From contig NC_009445.1 of the NCBI RefSeq assembly GCF_000026145.1, positions 4,154,001 through 4,218,000 on the forward strand: DNA of 64,000 nt, in the 5' to 3' direction. Of the stretch, positions 1-8,859 are shown piece by piece; positions within the stretch are counted from its first letter, which is position 1, and each line of letters begins with the position of its first letter. This DNA comes from Bradyrhizobium sp. ORS 278. Its GTDB lineage: Bacteria > Pseudomonadota > Alphaproteobacteria > Rhizobiales > Xanthobacteraceae. The position numbers were made by a program, and so were the translations under genes. The notes under the pieces were generated by a model. The model had not been told where the DNA came from, searched no databases, and worked only from the letters and a program-made list of their open reading frames with translations.

Positions 1-2
1 AC

Positions 3-254
3 TCGCACACGACGCCGAAGTTGAGCGGCCAGGTCTCGTTCGTCTCGCCGGATATTACCAACGACCAGCGCACGGGCTCCACCTTCTACACGGTCAGGAT
101 CACGCTGCCGGATGAGGAGCGGAAGCGGCTCGGCGACGTCAATCTGAAGCCGGGCATGCAGGCGGAGGTCTATGTCCAGACCGGCAGCCGGACGATGCTC
201 AGCTACCTGATGAAGCCCGTTCTCGATCAGTGGCGCCGTGCCTTCGTGGAGTAA
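3..254 (+). CDS. HlyD-family type I secretion adaptor, C-terminal fragment
   Basis: The window opens inside this gene; only the last 83 codons are present. The residues TFYTVRITLPDEE, then LKPGMQAEVYVQTGSRTMLS, and a closing YLMKPVLDQWRRAF match the end of HlyD/PrtE-type periplasmic adaptor (membrane fusion) proteins, which join an inner-membrane ABC exporter to a TolC-like channel in type I secretion. The family is normally about 430-480 residues, so the ABC transporter is expected further upstream, outside the window. The next gene starts about 60 bp downstream on the same strand, so they may be co-transcribed. Family assignment is firm; the cargo is inferred from context (the repeat proteins downstream). 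Confidence 0.85.
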   Translation, partial: SHTTPKLSGQVSFVSPDITNDQRTGSTFYTVRITLPDEERKRLGDVNLKPGMQAEVYVQTGSRTMLSYLMKPVLDQWRRAFVE

Positions 255-315
255 CAAGATCTGACATGTCACGGGCTGCGTCCGCAAGGGACGCAGACCG
301 GCTCGGCCGATCAGC

Positions 316-2445
316 ATGACGATTGCAAATTTTCCCCGCGCCTCGGGCGCGACGATGGTGCCGCCAGTTGCGATCCCGCCAGCGGATGGCCGACAGATGG
401 TCTCGGCCGGTACGGCGGAGCGGCTTGCGAAGCCGCGACTGCCGCCACCAGCGGCCGTTCCGACTCAGGAAGGCCCCCAGGGGCTTCGGTTCGATTTCAA
501 CGACGGTTGCCGGGTGATGCTGCCCGACACCGGACAGGCGTGGCGCGTCCGGCTGAGCGATCTCGAGACCGCGAATGTCCTGTTCGACATCGAGCTTCGC
601 TCGGGGCACGTCAACAGCAACAAACGATATTTCGTGCCCTTCAGGCTCGAGGTCTGGTCCGCGCAGACTCTGTTGCTGCGCCACGACTACGACGCCAGCG
701 GGCGCGACATCCTGATCCAGTTTCCGATCGGCACCATCGGCGACATCATCGGCTGGCTCGGCTACGCGATGAAGTTCAAGGAGATGCACAAGTGCCGACT
801 GACCTGCGCGCTGGGCGAGCCGCTGATCGCGCTGTTCCAGGCCGCCTATCCCGACGTCGCCTTCGTCACACACGATCAGATTCAGGCTGAGCGCTATTAC
901 GCCACCTACTCCGTCGCCCTGTTCTTCGACGACGCCGCCCAGGTGTATCAGCCTTGCGACTTCCGGCAGGTCGGCCTGCATCGCACTGCAGCCCATATTC
1001 TCGGCGTCGATCCGGCGGAACGCCCGCCGCGCGTTGCGCTCGATGACAACAGCCGACCGATCGCGGAGCCGTATGTCTGCATCGCCGTGCAGGCCACGAC
1101 CCAATGCAAGCATTGGAACAATCCTGAAGGCTGGCACAGCCTCGTGGACTTCCTCAAGGCCACCGGCTATCGCGTGATCTGCATCGATCAGAAAGCGGAG
1201 AGCAGCCGCGGCGATTTCCGCACCCGGATTCCCGCTGACGCCGAGGACCAGACCGGCGAACGACCGCTGCGGGAGCGCGCGCGCTGGCTGCGGCACGCCG
1301 ACGTCTTCATCGGGCTGTCCTCGGGCCTGTCCTGGCTCGCCTGGGCCGTGGGCACGCCCGTGGTGCTGATCAGCGGCTTCACTGATCCGATCAACGAGTT
1401 TGCGACGCCTTACCGCGTTATCAATCGGCACGCCTGCAACAGCTGCTGGAATGATGCGCGTCACCGCTTCGACCACACCGACGCGCTGTGGTGTCCGCGT
1501 TGGAAGGACACGCCGCGGCAGTTCGAATGCACGCGCCTGATCAAGGCTAAGCAGGTCGAAGGCATGTTGCGCAGAGTGCCGGGCTTCGGGCAGGGATTGC
1601 TCCCCAAGCCGCCCGGGCCGCCGGCGGCGCAGCAGTTGACCCAGCCGACGAACGCTCCGCCGCTCGCCGCGGGTTTTCCGGGCGCAGCCGGCAAGGATCA
1701 GCCGATTGCACTCGCTGCCGTGCTGGCGCAGCCGCGCGGAGAGGTTCCGCATGGCGGCCTCGCTTCAGGCGTGACCGTGGCCGCCGGCATTTTGCTGGAT
1801 CAGGCCGCCGCACAGATTTCAGAAGGCGACCGCAACGCAAGGGCCAGCGATCTCCCCGGTGCCCTGCAGAACTACAAGCAGAGCATCGATATCGTCCGGC
1901 GGCTGACGCAGGCCGATCCGGACAATGCCGGCTTCCAGCGCAACCTGTCCGTCGCCTTGAACCGGATCGGCGCCGTGCTGTTCGTTCAGCGCAATCTCCA
2001 GGGCGCACACGCGGCCTATTCCGCCAGCCTGGCTGTCATCGAGAAACTGACGGCTGCTCATCCCGCCCATCTCAGCTTCCGCCGCGATCTCGCCTGGTGC
2101 CACGCGCTGCTGGCCGACGTGCTCGGGGCCCAGGGCCGCCACGCCGAAGCCTTCGAGCAGCGTCGCAACAACGCAGCCGTCGTCACGCAGCTCGCCAACG
2201 CCGCACCCGACGATTCGCCGTTGCAGCAGGCGCTGGCAACGTCCTACCAAAATCTTGGCGACGCCTTCCTTCCTCTCGGCAATATCGATGGCGCCCTGAC
2301 CGTCTACCGGATCAGCCTCGGCCTGACCAAGCGCGAGCTCGATGCGAACGGGCAGGATCCGGGCTGGAACGCGCTCTACACCAGCCTGCTCCAGAAGATC
2401 CGGGCTGCCCTGCTCGCGCAGCGCCAAGTCGCGCCATCGGCCTGA
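316..2445 (+). CDS. TibC/BAHT-like autotransporter heptosyltransferase with TPR-like tail
   Basis: 709 residues. The first ~430 resemble the bacterial autotransporter heptosyltransferase family (TibC/AAH), which O-heptosylates surface adhesins in the cytoplasm. Supporting motifs are a GT9-like FIGLSSGLSWLAWAVGTPVV stretch, SGFTDPINEF, and a four-cysteine finger Cys374-x2-Cys377-x15-Cys393-x11-Cys405, which corresponds to the iron-binding finger of TibC. After a Pro/Ala-rich linker (about 425-480) comes a helical region (about 490-700) with TPR-like periodicity (GDRNARASDLPGALQNYKQS, LGDAFLPLGNIDGALTVY). TibC itself lacks such a tail. The ATG at 316 is used; no strong ribosome site is visible. 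It lies between a type I secretion adaptor and two repeat-protein genes, so the acceptor is inferred to be one of those. No classic strand-loop-strand passenger is present here. Confidence 0.8.
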   Translation: MTIANFPRASGATMVPPVAIPPADGRQMVSAGTAERLAKPRLPPPAAVPTQEGPQGLRFDFNDGCRVMLPDTGQAWRVRLSDLETANVLFDIELRSGHVNSNKRYFVPFRLEVWSAQTLLLRHDYDASGRDILIQFPIGTIGDIIGWLGYAMKFKEMHKCRLTCALGEPLIALFQAAYPDVAFVTHDQIQAERYYATYSVALFFDDAAQVYQPCDFRQVGLHRTAAHILGVDPAERPPRVALDDNSRPIAEPYVCIAVQATTQCKHWNNPEGWHSLVDFLKATGYRVICIDQKAESSRGDFRTRIPADAEDQTGERPLRERARWLRHADVFIGLSSGLSWLAWAVGTPVVLISGFTDPINEFATPYRVINRHACNSCWNDARHRFDHTDALWCPRWKDTPRQFECTRLIKAKQVEGMLRRVPGFGQGLLPKPPGPPAAQQLTQPTNAPPLAAGFPGAAGKDQPIALAAVLAQPRGEVPHGGLASGVTVAAGILLDQAAAQISEGDRNARASDLPGALQNYKQSIDIVRRLTQADPDNAGFQRNLSVALNRIGAVLFVQRNLQGAHAAYSASLAVIEKLTAAHPAHLSFRRDLAWCHALLADVLGAQGRHAEAFEQRRNNAAVVTQLANAAPDDSPLQQALATSYQNLGDAFLPLGNIDGALTVYRISLGLTKRELDANGQDPGWNALYTSLLQKIRAALLAQRQVAPSA

Positions 2446-2982
2446 ACGTGGCCTGCAGCTCGGCAAATCACCGCAGACAACTCAATCTGTCAGCACGATG
2501 ACCGCTCTCCGGCGCACCAGCCGCGTTACGTGACTGATTGTCACTCGCAGATTCGTCCGCCGAGTCTTGACAAACTTTGCGAGCCATTCGCAATAGCGTC
2601 CGGTCATCGGCGAGATGCTGGCAGCATCTTGACGAGAAAATGTGCATCGACTCGGACGACCATTACCCGCATTCGTTGCTTGCCACTGAAAATCAATCAC
2701 TTGGCGGGGCGTTCGGCAAATCGATCACAGCTCCGCGATGCCCGAACAACAACATATTTGCGGACTCCCCGACGCCTCTTTTGGCCCGATTGCTTCGACC
2801 ATATAGCCGCGTGCGACAAAGTAGCGCGCGGCGAGGGACCGCGCGACACAGCGGCGCACGGACGCAAGGCGCATCTCGCGCGCGGCGTGTCCTGCGGCAG
2901 GGCCGATGCAGTTCCGCATCGACTGGCCAGTGTCGGTACGAGGCCCTGCCGGGCGTCGGATGAACTTGGGGAGAGATGATCC
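2446..2982. other. Non-coding gap before the first repeat-protein gene
   Basis: 537 bp without a convincing gene; the open frames here lack ribosome sites and have Arg/Ser-rich shadow composition. It holds a 55-nt block (2738-2792) that recurs before the second repeat-protein gene, and a ribosome site GGGGAGA at about 2968-2974. Confidence 0.6.
2738..2792 (+). promoter_or_regulatory. 55-nt upstream block shared with the paralogous gene (copy 1)
   Basis: ATGCCCGAACA...GGACTC..GACGC.TCTTTTGGCCC.ATTG is found here and at 6590-6644 at the same length with no gap, roughly 80% identical. It lies 191 bp before the first repeat-protein start and 148 bp before the second. Conservation outside the coding sequence suggests a shared promoter, operator or leader structure rather than a leftover of duplication alone; no standard sigma-factor box is obvious in it. 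Confidence 0.5.
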
Positions 2983-5900
2983 ATGGCGAATAACACCTTC
3001 AACCCGACGGCTCTGGCCAACGGAACGTCGAACCTGCTGGTGCGTGCGTCCGCGCTCAATCTGTCGACGGACCTTGTCCAGGCCGGCGTCGTGTTCAACG
3101 ACGCGGTCCGCGCCTCGCTCGGCCTGTTCTCGCAGGCAGGCAGCGGCAACTCGAATCCATTCCTCGGCAGCTACACCACCGATCTGCACGCCGTGCAGAA
3201 CGATATCGCTGCCATGCTCGCCAATCCCGGCCAGGTGACGCTGGGTGGCCAGACGTTCACGCTGAACGCCACCGACACCGCCGTCCTCACCAACGTGCAG
3301 GCGCAGATCTCGACCCTGATCACCGCCGCGGGCCAGACCACCAACGCGGCGACCATGGCAGCGGCTGACCAGACGCTGCATGCCGTCCAGCAGGAGATCC
3401 TGCAGGAGATCAACGGCGATGCGCATCTGTCGGGCGCGCTCAACAAGGTCAACTTCCTCGCCAACACCGGCGGCCAGGACGTTGCCTTCCAGAATACGCC
3501 GGCCGGCGCCGATGACGCCGCGACGCTGGCGGCGGCAACCGCGGGTAACACGCTGAAGGACGTCGGTCTCGTCTTCAACAAGGTGGTCGATCTCGCCTCC
3601 GGCGGCATCCACACCGGCAATCTCCAGGAGGTCACGACCGACCTGACTGCGATCTCGCAGGGCCTGACCAACATCCTCAACAACAAGACCCAGCTCGCGC
3701 AGATCGAGGCCGGCGAAACGGCCAACGCCGCTGCGCTGACCACGATCCATCTGCAGACGGTGCTCGGACAGATCAACCTCGAGCTCAATCAGTACGCCAA
3801 GGCGGAGACCACCGGCAATCAGGCAGCGTTGCGCGGCACGGCGGACAACCTGCTCGACAGCATCGACATCATCCAGGGCGACGCCAACCTCAACACGGCA
3901 GCCGGCGGCAATGGCATGCCTGGCCATGCGGGCGGCTTTGCGGAAGATCCGGGCGGATTGACCGGCACCGTCACCAAGTTCCAGGACAATCAGGCGCAGA
4001 CCAACTTCTGGGCCGCGTTCCTGGCCGAAGCCAACACCATCAACGCGACCTTGCAGAAGATCGCCACCGGCGGCGCGCAAGCTAGTGCGGCCCTGGTCAC
4101 GCAGATCCAGAACTACCAGGCCTTCGGCGCCAATTTCGACGCCGCGCAGGGCAACGTCTTCCGCGGCCGTTTCGACAACGAACTCTTGAGCGGCACGCTC
4201 GAGGCGGACTCGGCGGCGGCGGTGAAGGGCCTCCAGGGCATTCTCAACGGTGATACGGGTGCCGCGCTCGCGGCCGACAAGGCGATGCTCGCAGCGGCCG
4301 GCCAGGGTTTTGCGGCCGACGCCATGGACGTGTCCGGCAACAACATCGCGATCGGCGGCGCGACCTATGTCGGCACGGCGACCACGGTGTCGGGCGCCAC
4401 CTCCGTGCACGGCCTCGCCCAAGGCACCATTCCGGTGACAGCGACGCCGAACATCGCCAATGGCACCGGCGGGACGACTTCGTCCACCACCACGCCGGCG
4501 CCGGTTGCCGTCAATTTCAACCCGACGGCGCTCGCCAACGGCACGTCGAACCTGCTGACCCGCGCCACCGCGATCCAGCACTCGACCGACCTGGTGCAGG
4601 CCGGCGTCGTCTTCAACGACGCGGTTCGCGCCTCGCTCGGCCTGTTCAGCCTCGCCAACAGCGGCAACTCGCCGACCTTCCTCTCCAGCTACCAGGCCGA
4701 CATTACGGCGGTGCAGACCGATATCGCGGCGATGCTGGCCAACCCGGGTCAGGTCACGCTCGGCGGCAAGACCTTCACCTTGAACGCCACCGACACGGCG
4801 GTGCTGACCAATGTCGAAGGGCAGCTCGGTACGCTGCTGCAGGCCGCGGGACAGTTCGCCAACGCCAGCACGGCGGCCACGGCGAGCCAGACCATCCACG
4901 CGCTGCAGCAGGAGATCCTCGGCGAGATCCACAACGACGCGCATCTCGCCAACGCGCTGAACAACGTCCCCTTCCTCGCCAACACCGGCGGGCAGGACGT
5001 TGCGTTCCAGACGTCGCCCGCGGGCGCGGACGATCCTGCGAGCCTCGCTGCGGCCACCGCGGGCAACAGCCTGAAGGACGTCGGTCTCGTCTTCAACAAG
5101 GCTGTCGAGGTCGCCTCGGGCGGCATCAACACCGGCAATCTCGCCGAGGTCACCGCGGACCTCACGGCCGTGTCACACGGTCTGACGGCCATCCTCAACA
5201 ACAAGACCCAGCTCGCGCAGATCGAGGCTGGCGAGACGGCCAATGCCGCTGCGCTGACCACCATCCATCTGCAGACGGCGCTCGGCCAGATCAACCTGCA
5301 ACTGAACAAGTATGATCAGGCCGCGACCACCGGCAACCAGGCTGCTCTGCGCGGCACGGCCGACAACCTGCTCGACATTATCGACATTGTTCAGGGTGAC
5401 ACCAACCTGAACATCGCGGCGGGCGGCAACGGCAATGCGGGTCACGCCGGCGGTTTCGCCGAGGATCCGGGCGGGCTCAAGGGGACGGTCACCAAGTTCC
5501 AGGACAACCAGGCGCAGACGAACTTCTGGGCGGCTTTCCTCGCCGAAGCCAACACCATCAACACGACGTTGCAGCACATCGCGACCGGTGGTGCCCAGGC
5601 GAGCGCTGCGCTGATCACGCAGATCCAGAACTACCAGCAGTTCGGCGCCAATTTCGACGCCGCACAGGGCGCCGTCTTCCAGGGCCGCTTTGACAACGAG
5701 CTGCTCAGCGGCACGCTCGAGGCCGATACGGCCGCCGCCGTGAAGGGCCTGCAGGGCATCCTGAACGGAGATACGGGTGCTGCACTCGCTGCCGACAAGG
5801 CGATGATCGCTGCCGCCGGCCAGGGTTTTGCGGCCGACGCAATGGACGTGTCGGGCAACAACATCCCGGTCAATGGCGGCACCTATGTCGGCACGGCCAC

Positions 5901-6228
5901 GACGGTTTCGACGGCCACGTCGATCAAGGGCACCGCGCAGGGCACCATTCCCGTCACGGCGACGCCGAACATCGCCAACGGCACGGGCGGCACTGCGGCT
6001 GCCGGAACGTCGACCGCAGGCGGGGCCGGAGGCGCGAACGGCGGCAGCACGGGTGCGGGAGGGACATCGACCGGCGGCACGTCGAGCGGCACCGCCAACA
6101 ACACGCATCACAGCCACCACCATCATCACGACCACAGCACGCACGGCACGCATGCGAGCCAGGCTGCTGCCGCTGCCGCCGCACCCGACATGTCGCAACA
6201 TCACGCGCTGCATCACATGTGGGCCTGA
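2983..6228 (+). CDS. Large two-module repeat protein with His-rich C terminus, putative secreted cargo
   Basis: 1081 residues, not recognised as any named family. Residues ~3-498 and ~511-1004 are two copies of one ~500-residue module, each starting with FNPTALANGTSNLL.RA and ending with IPVTATPNIANGTGGT. The modules are rich in Ala, Asn, Gly, Thr and poor in Lys/Arg and Cys. A Gly/Thr linker leads to a His-rich stretch (HHSHHHHHDHSTHGTH), a poly-Ala run, and the end DMSQHHALHHMWA. No N-terminal signal peptide is visible, which fits a type I cargo. Gly-Asn-Gly-Gly stretches resemble weak RTX-like sequence but are not canonical nonapeptides. ATG is preceded by GGGGAGA. Type I export and glycosylation are inferred only from the neighbours. 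Confidence 0.75.
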   Translation: MANNTFNPTALANGTSNLLVRASALNLSTDLVQAGVVFNDAVRASLGLFSQAGSGNSNPFLGSYTTDLHAVQNDIAAMLANPGQVTLGGQTFTLNATDTAVLTNVQAQISTLITAAGQTTNAATMAAADQTLHAVQQEILQEINGDAHLSGALNKVNFLANTGGQDVAFQNTPAGADDAATLAAATAGNTLKDVGLVFNKVVDLASGGIHTGNLQEVTTDLTAISQGLTNILNNKTQLAQIEAGETANAAALTTIHLQTVLGQINLELNQYAKAETTGNQAALRGTADNLLDSIDIIQGDANLNTAAGGNGMPGHAGGFAEDPGGLTGTVTKFQDNQAQTNFWAAFLAEANTINATLQKIATGGAQASAALVTQIQNYQAFGANFDAAQGNVFRGRFDNELLSGTLEADSAAAVKGLQGILNGDTGAALAADKAMLAAAGQGFAADAMDVSGNNIAIGGATYVGTATTVSGATSVHGLAQGTIPVTATPNIANGTGGTTSSTTTPAPVAVNFNPTALANGTSNLLTRATAIQHSTDLVQAGVVFNDAVRASLGLFSLANSGNSPTFLSSYQADITAVQTDIAAMLANPGQVTLGGKTFTLNATDTAVLTNVEGQLGTLLQAAGQFANASTAATASQTIHALQQEILGEIHNDAHLANALNNVPFLANTGGQDVAFQTSPAGADDPASLAAATAGNSLKDVGLVFNKAVEVASGGINTGNLAEVTADLTAVSHGLTAILNNKTQLAQIEAGETANAAALTTIHLQTALGQINLQLNKYDQAATTGNQAALRGTADNLLDIIDIVQGDTNLNIAAGGNGNAGHAGGFAEDPGGLKGTVTKFQDNQAQTNFWAAFLAEANTINTTLQHIATGGAQASAALITQIQNYQQFGANFDAAQGAVFQGRFDNELLSGTLEADTAAAVKGLQGILNGDTGAALAADKAMIAAAGQGFAADAMDVSGNNIPVNGGTYVGTATTVSTATSIKGTAQGTIPVTATPNIANGTGGTAAAGTSTAGGAGGANGGSTGAGGTSTGGTSSGTANNTHHSHHHHHDHSTHGTHASQAAAAAAAPDMSQHHALHHMWA
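2989..4476 (+). repeat. Internal module 1 of the large repeat protein
   Basis: First ~496-codon copy of the module; the second starts near 4513. Long blocks are identical in protein (for example LAQIEAGETANAAALTTIH) while the codons differ, which points to an old duplication held by selection on the protein. Confidence 0.8.
4513..5996 (+). repeat. Internal module 2 of the large repeat protein
   Basis: Second copy of the module, joined to the first by a short Thr/Pro/Val linker (STTTPAPVAV). Module boundaries coincide with FNPTALANGTSNLL and PNIANGTGGT. Confidence 0.8.
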
Positions 6229-6266
6229 GGTCCAGGCAGTCATTCTGCTCACGACAGTCACGTTGC

Positions 6267-6302
6267 GAGAGCGCCAGAAGGAGTCCTCCTCCTGGCGCTC
6301 TC
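6267..6302 (+). terminator. Hairpin after the first repeat-protein gene
   Basis: An 11-bp stem GAGAGCGCCAG / CTGGCGCTCTC encloses a further AGGAG/CTCCT stem, starting 38 bp after the stop codon. There is no clear T-run, so it may act as an mRNA 3' stabiliser rather than an intrinsic terminator. Confidence 0.5.
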
Positions 6303-6589
6303 ATAAGAGAACAAAGGGAAGGACCGGACCGAGAGCGCCGGCCCGCAGGTTAAGGGAGAGCCACAGCGATCAGGAAAGATGCACGACCCCTACCCCACAA
6401 ACCGAGTCGCCACGCGTTGGAGGGATTCCAGGGTGAGACCGGGAACCGGTCGCAAGATCGGGGCAACTTCTTGTCGGGACCGTGTACCGAAATTCCACCC
6501 ACAGCATATGTTGCAAGGATGCCACGACTGAAATCAACGAGTTAGAACATTTCTATGGGTTTCCGTGCCCCGGCTGCGACACCAGGCGC

Positions 6590-6644
6590 ATGCCCGAACA
6601 TCATCACGTTTGAGGACTCGGCGACGCTTCTTTTGGCCCCATTG
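6590..6644 (+). promoter_or_regulatory. 55-nt upstream block shared with the paralogous gene (copy 2)
   Basis: Second copy of the block described at 2738-2792, with the central CTTTTGGCCC kept. It sits in the 563-bp non-coding gap between the two repeat-protein genes, in which I see no gene. Confidence 0.5.
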
Positions 6645-6791
6645 GAGCAAATAATTCCCAAGTGCTCTGAGGCCGCGACATTTCGCCCGCTCCGAGAGGA
6701 GTGAACGAGGCGTCGCAGCCCGATCAACGCCCGCGTGCTGCCCAATCCGCCAAGCAGCTGACGCCGGGTTGAAACTTGGGGAGATAATGTG

Positions 6792-8633
6792 ATGGCAGCC
6801 AATACCTTCAACCCGACGGCGCTGGCGAATGGCACGTCCAATCTGCTGGTTCGCGCCTCGGCGTTGAACCTTTCGACCGACCTCGTCCAGGCCGGTGTCG
6901 TGTTCAACGACGCCGTTCGCATTTCGACGGGCCTGTTCTCCACACCGCAGAACAGCGGCAACTCCAATCCTTTCCTCGGCAGCTACACGACCGATCTGCA
7001 TGCCGTGCAGAACGACATCGCCGCGATGCTGGCCAATCCGGGCCAGGTGACGCTGGGCGGCAAGGCGTTCACGCTCAACGCCACGGACACCGCCGTGTTG
7101 ACGCAGGTGCAGAACGAGATCACGACGCTGATCAACGCTGCGCCGAACACGACCAATCCCAACACGCTGGCCGAGGCCGACCAGACCATTCACAACGTGC
7201 AGCAGATGATCCTGCAGCAGATCCAGGGCGATGCGCATCTGTCCTCGGCGCTGAACAACGTGCAGTTCCTCGCCAATACCGGCGCAATGGACGTCGCGTT
7301 CCAATCGCTTCCCGCAGGCAATGACGGCACGGCCAATCTCGCGGCCGCCACCGGCGGTGACCTCGCGGCCATCGGCCAGGTCTTCAATGCGGCAGCCGAC
7401 CTCGCGCTCGGTGGCATCAGCGCCAACACTCTTGGCCAGATCACCGCCGACTTCACCGCGGTCCAGCAGGGCCTGATGGCCATCATCAACGATCCCGCGA
7501 AGCTCGCTGCGCTCGAGGCGGGTCAGACCGCCGTCGACGCTCAGACCACGACGCTGCATCTGATGACGCTGGCCGGCCAGATCGGCCTGCAGCTCAACAA
7601 GTACGACAGTGCTGAGACCCAGGCTAGTCCGACCGCCCTGCGCGGCACCGCCGACAACATTCTGGACATGATCGACGTTTTCCAGAACGACGCGACCCTC
7701 AACAAGGCCGCGGGCGGAACGGGAACGCCTGGGCATGGCGGCGGCTTCTCGGAAATGCCGGGCGGCCTGACGGGCACGGTGACCCGCTTCCAGGACAACC
7801 AGGTTCAGACCAACTTCTGGGCCTCGTTCCTCGCCGAAGCCAATACTCTTGGCGCCAAGCTCAACGCCGTCGCGAACGGCACCGCGACAGCGACCCAGGA
7901 CATCATCACACAGATCGCGAACTACCAGAACTTCGGCGTGCAGTTCAACAATGCGCAAGGCGCCGTGTTCCAGGGCCGCTTCGACAACGAGCTCGCCGCG
8001 GGCGCGCTGCAGTCCGACTCCGCCATGGCGACCAAGGCGCTGATGGGCATCATGAACGGTGATACCGGCGCCGCGCTGGCGACCGACCAGGCCATGCTCA
8101 AGGCCGCAGCGGCCAACTTCATCGGCAATGCCGGCGACATCGGCGGCAACAACATCGCGATCGGCGGCGTGGACTACGTGGGTTCGGCCACGTCATTCCT
8201 GACCGCCACCGCCGTGAACGGCATCGCGATGGGCACGGGCGCGCCGGCAGGCGCCAACCCGAACATCGCCAACGGTACCGGCGGCACGCCTGCGAGCACG
8301 ACCACGCCGGGCGGCGGCGGGATGGCCGGTGGCGGAGCTGCGGGCGGCGGCGCTGCAGGAGGCGGTGCTGCAGGCGGCGGAGCCGCGGGCGGTGGCACCA
8401 CCGGCGGAGGCACGACGGGCGGCGGTGCCGCCGGCGGAGGTACGACCGGCGGCAATACCGGCACCGGTAATAACACCGGCAACAATCAGACGACCACGAC
8501 GCATCACTGTCACCACCACCATCACAGCCACGACCATCATACGGCGGCGGCAGCTGCGGCTGCCACGGCGGGTGCGGCGGCGGGCGCTGCGGACATGTCG
8601 CACCACCACGCGATGCATCACATGTGGGGCTGA
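6792..8633 (+). CDS. Single-module repeat protein with His-rich C terminus, paralogue of 2983-6228
   Basis: 613 residues with one ~495-residue module of the same family (starts NTFNPTALANGTSNLLVRAS, ends NPNIANGTGGT). The linker is a low-complexity run of GGG-Ala/Thr units, followed by HHCHHHHHSHDHH, an Ala run and DMSHHHAMHHMWG, matching the paralogue's end almost residue for residue. A GTG at 6789 is in frame just before the ATG; the ATG is chosen because GGGGAGATAATGTG gives a good ribosome site. No signal peptide. Function unknown; probably exported by the same route as its paralogue. The His tail could bind a transition metal, and the conserved HHMW end could be an export or anchoring signal; both are inference. 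Confidence 0.75.
   Translation: MAANTFNPTALANGTSNLLVRASALNLSTDLVQAGVVFNDAVRISTGLFSTPQNSGNSNPFLGSYTTDLHAVQNDIAAMLANPGQVTLGGKAFTLNATDTAVLTQVQNEITTLINAAPNTTNPNTLAEADQTIHNVQQMILQQIQGDAHLSSALNNVQFLANTGAMDVAFQSLPAGNDGTANLAAATGGDLAAIGQVFNAAADLALGGISANTLGQITADFTAVQQGLMAIINDPAKLAALEAGQTAVDAQTTTLHLMTLAGQIGLQLNKYDSAETQASPTALRGTADNILDMIDVFQNDATLNKAAGGTGTPGHGGGFSEMPGGLTGTVTRFQDNQVQTNFWASFLAEANTLGAKLNAVANGTATATQDIITQIANYQNFGVQFNNAQGAVFQGRFDNELAAGALQSDSAMATKALMGIMNGDTGAALATDQAMLKAAAANFIGNAGDIGGNNIAIGGVDYVGSATSFLTATAVNGIAMGTGAPAGANPNIANGTGGTPASTTTPGGGGMAGGGAAGGGAAGGGAAGGGAAGGGTTGGGTTGGGAAGGGTTGGNTGTGNNTGNNQTTTTHHCHHHHHSHDHHTAAAAAAATAGAAAGAADMSHHHAMHHMWG
8313..8460 (+). repeat. Low-complexity GGC-rich tandem repeat encoding Gly-Gly-Gly-Ala/Thr
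   Basis: Repeated units of about 15 bp (GGCGGCGGTGCTGCA-like) encode GGGAA/GGGTT pentapeptides between the module and the His tail. Such tracts often vary in copy number between strains. Confidence 0.7.
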
Positions 8634-8659
8634 GCCCGTCCGCGACGCATTCTCGCTTC

Positions 8660-8688
8660 CGCCGGCACAGATTGCATCTGTGCCGGCG
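8660..8688 (+). terminator. Hairpin terminator after the second repeat-protein gene
   Basis: A perfect 13-bp stem CGCCGGCACAGAT / ATCTGTGCCGGCG with a TGC loop, 27 bp after the stop, followed by the T-rich TTGTCGCTTTC. Likely a transcript end, though the T-run is interrupted. Confidence 0.6.
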
Positions 8689-8859
8689 TTGTCGCTTTCG
8701 GGAGCAAGCGATCCCGAGCAGACCGAAGAGCACGAACGTGTCACCCGCGCCGGTCGAACGTTTCTAGACCATCGATCGCGTTCGGCCTCGCCTTAGCCTC
8801 CGTTTCGCTTCATTCCGCCCAGACAACGGTTTCGGTCGAACATTCAGTAAGTTGTGCAC

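Noticed and set aside
199..1752. 517-codon open frame on -, antisense to the heptosyltransferase
   Set aside because: Arg/Gly/Leu-rich shadow with no motif or ribosome site; the + product has clear family motifs.
2780..2800. Sigma-54 promoter in the shared 55-nt block (TTGGC...TTGC)
   Set aside because: The GG and GC dinucleotides have the wrong spacing, and the TTGC is not kept in the second copy.
2725..4944. 739-codon open frame on -, antisense to the repeat protein
   Set aside because: Produced by the complement of the repetitive, GC-biased coding strand; composition is Arg/Gly/Val-rich and repeats mirror the sense repeats.
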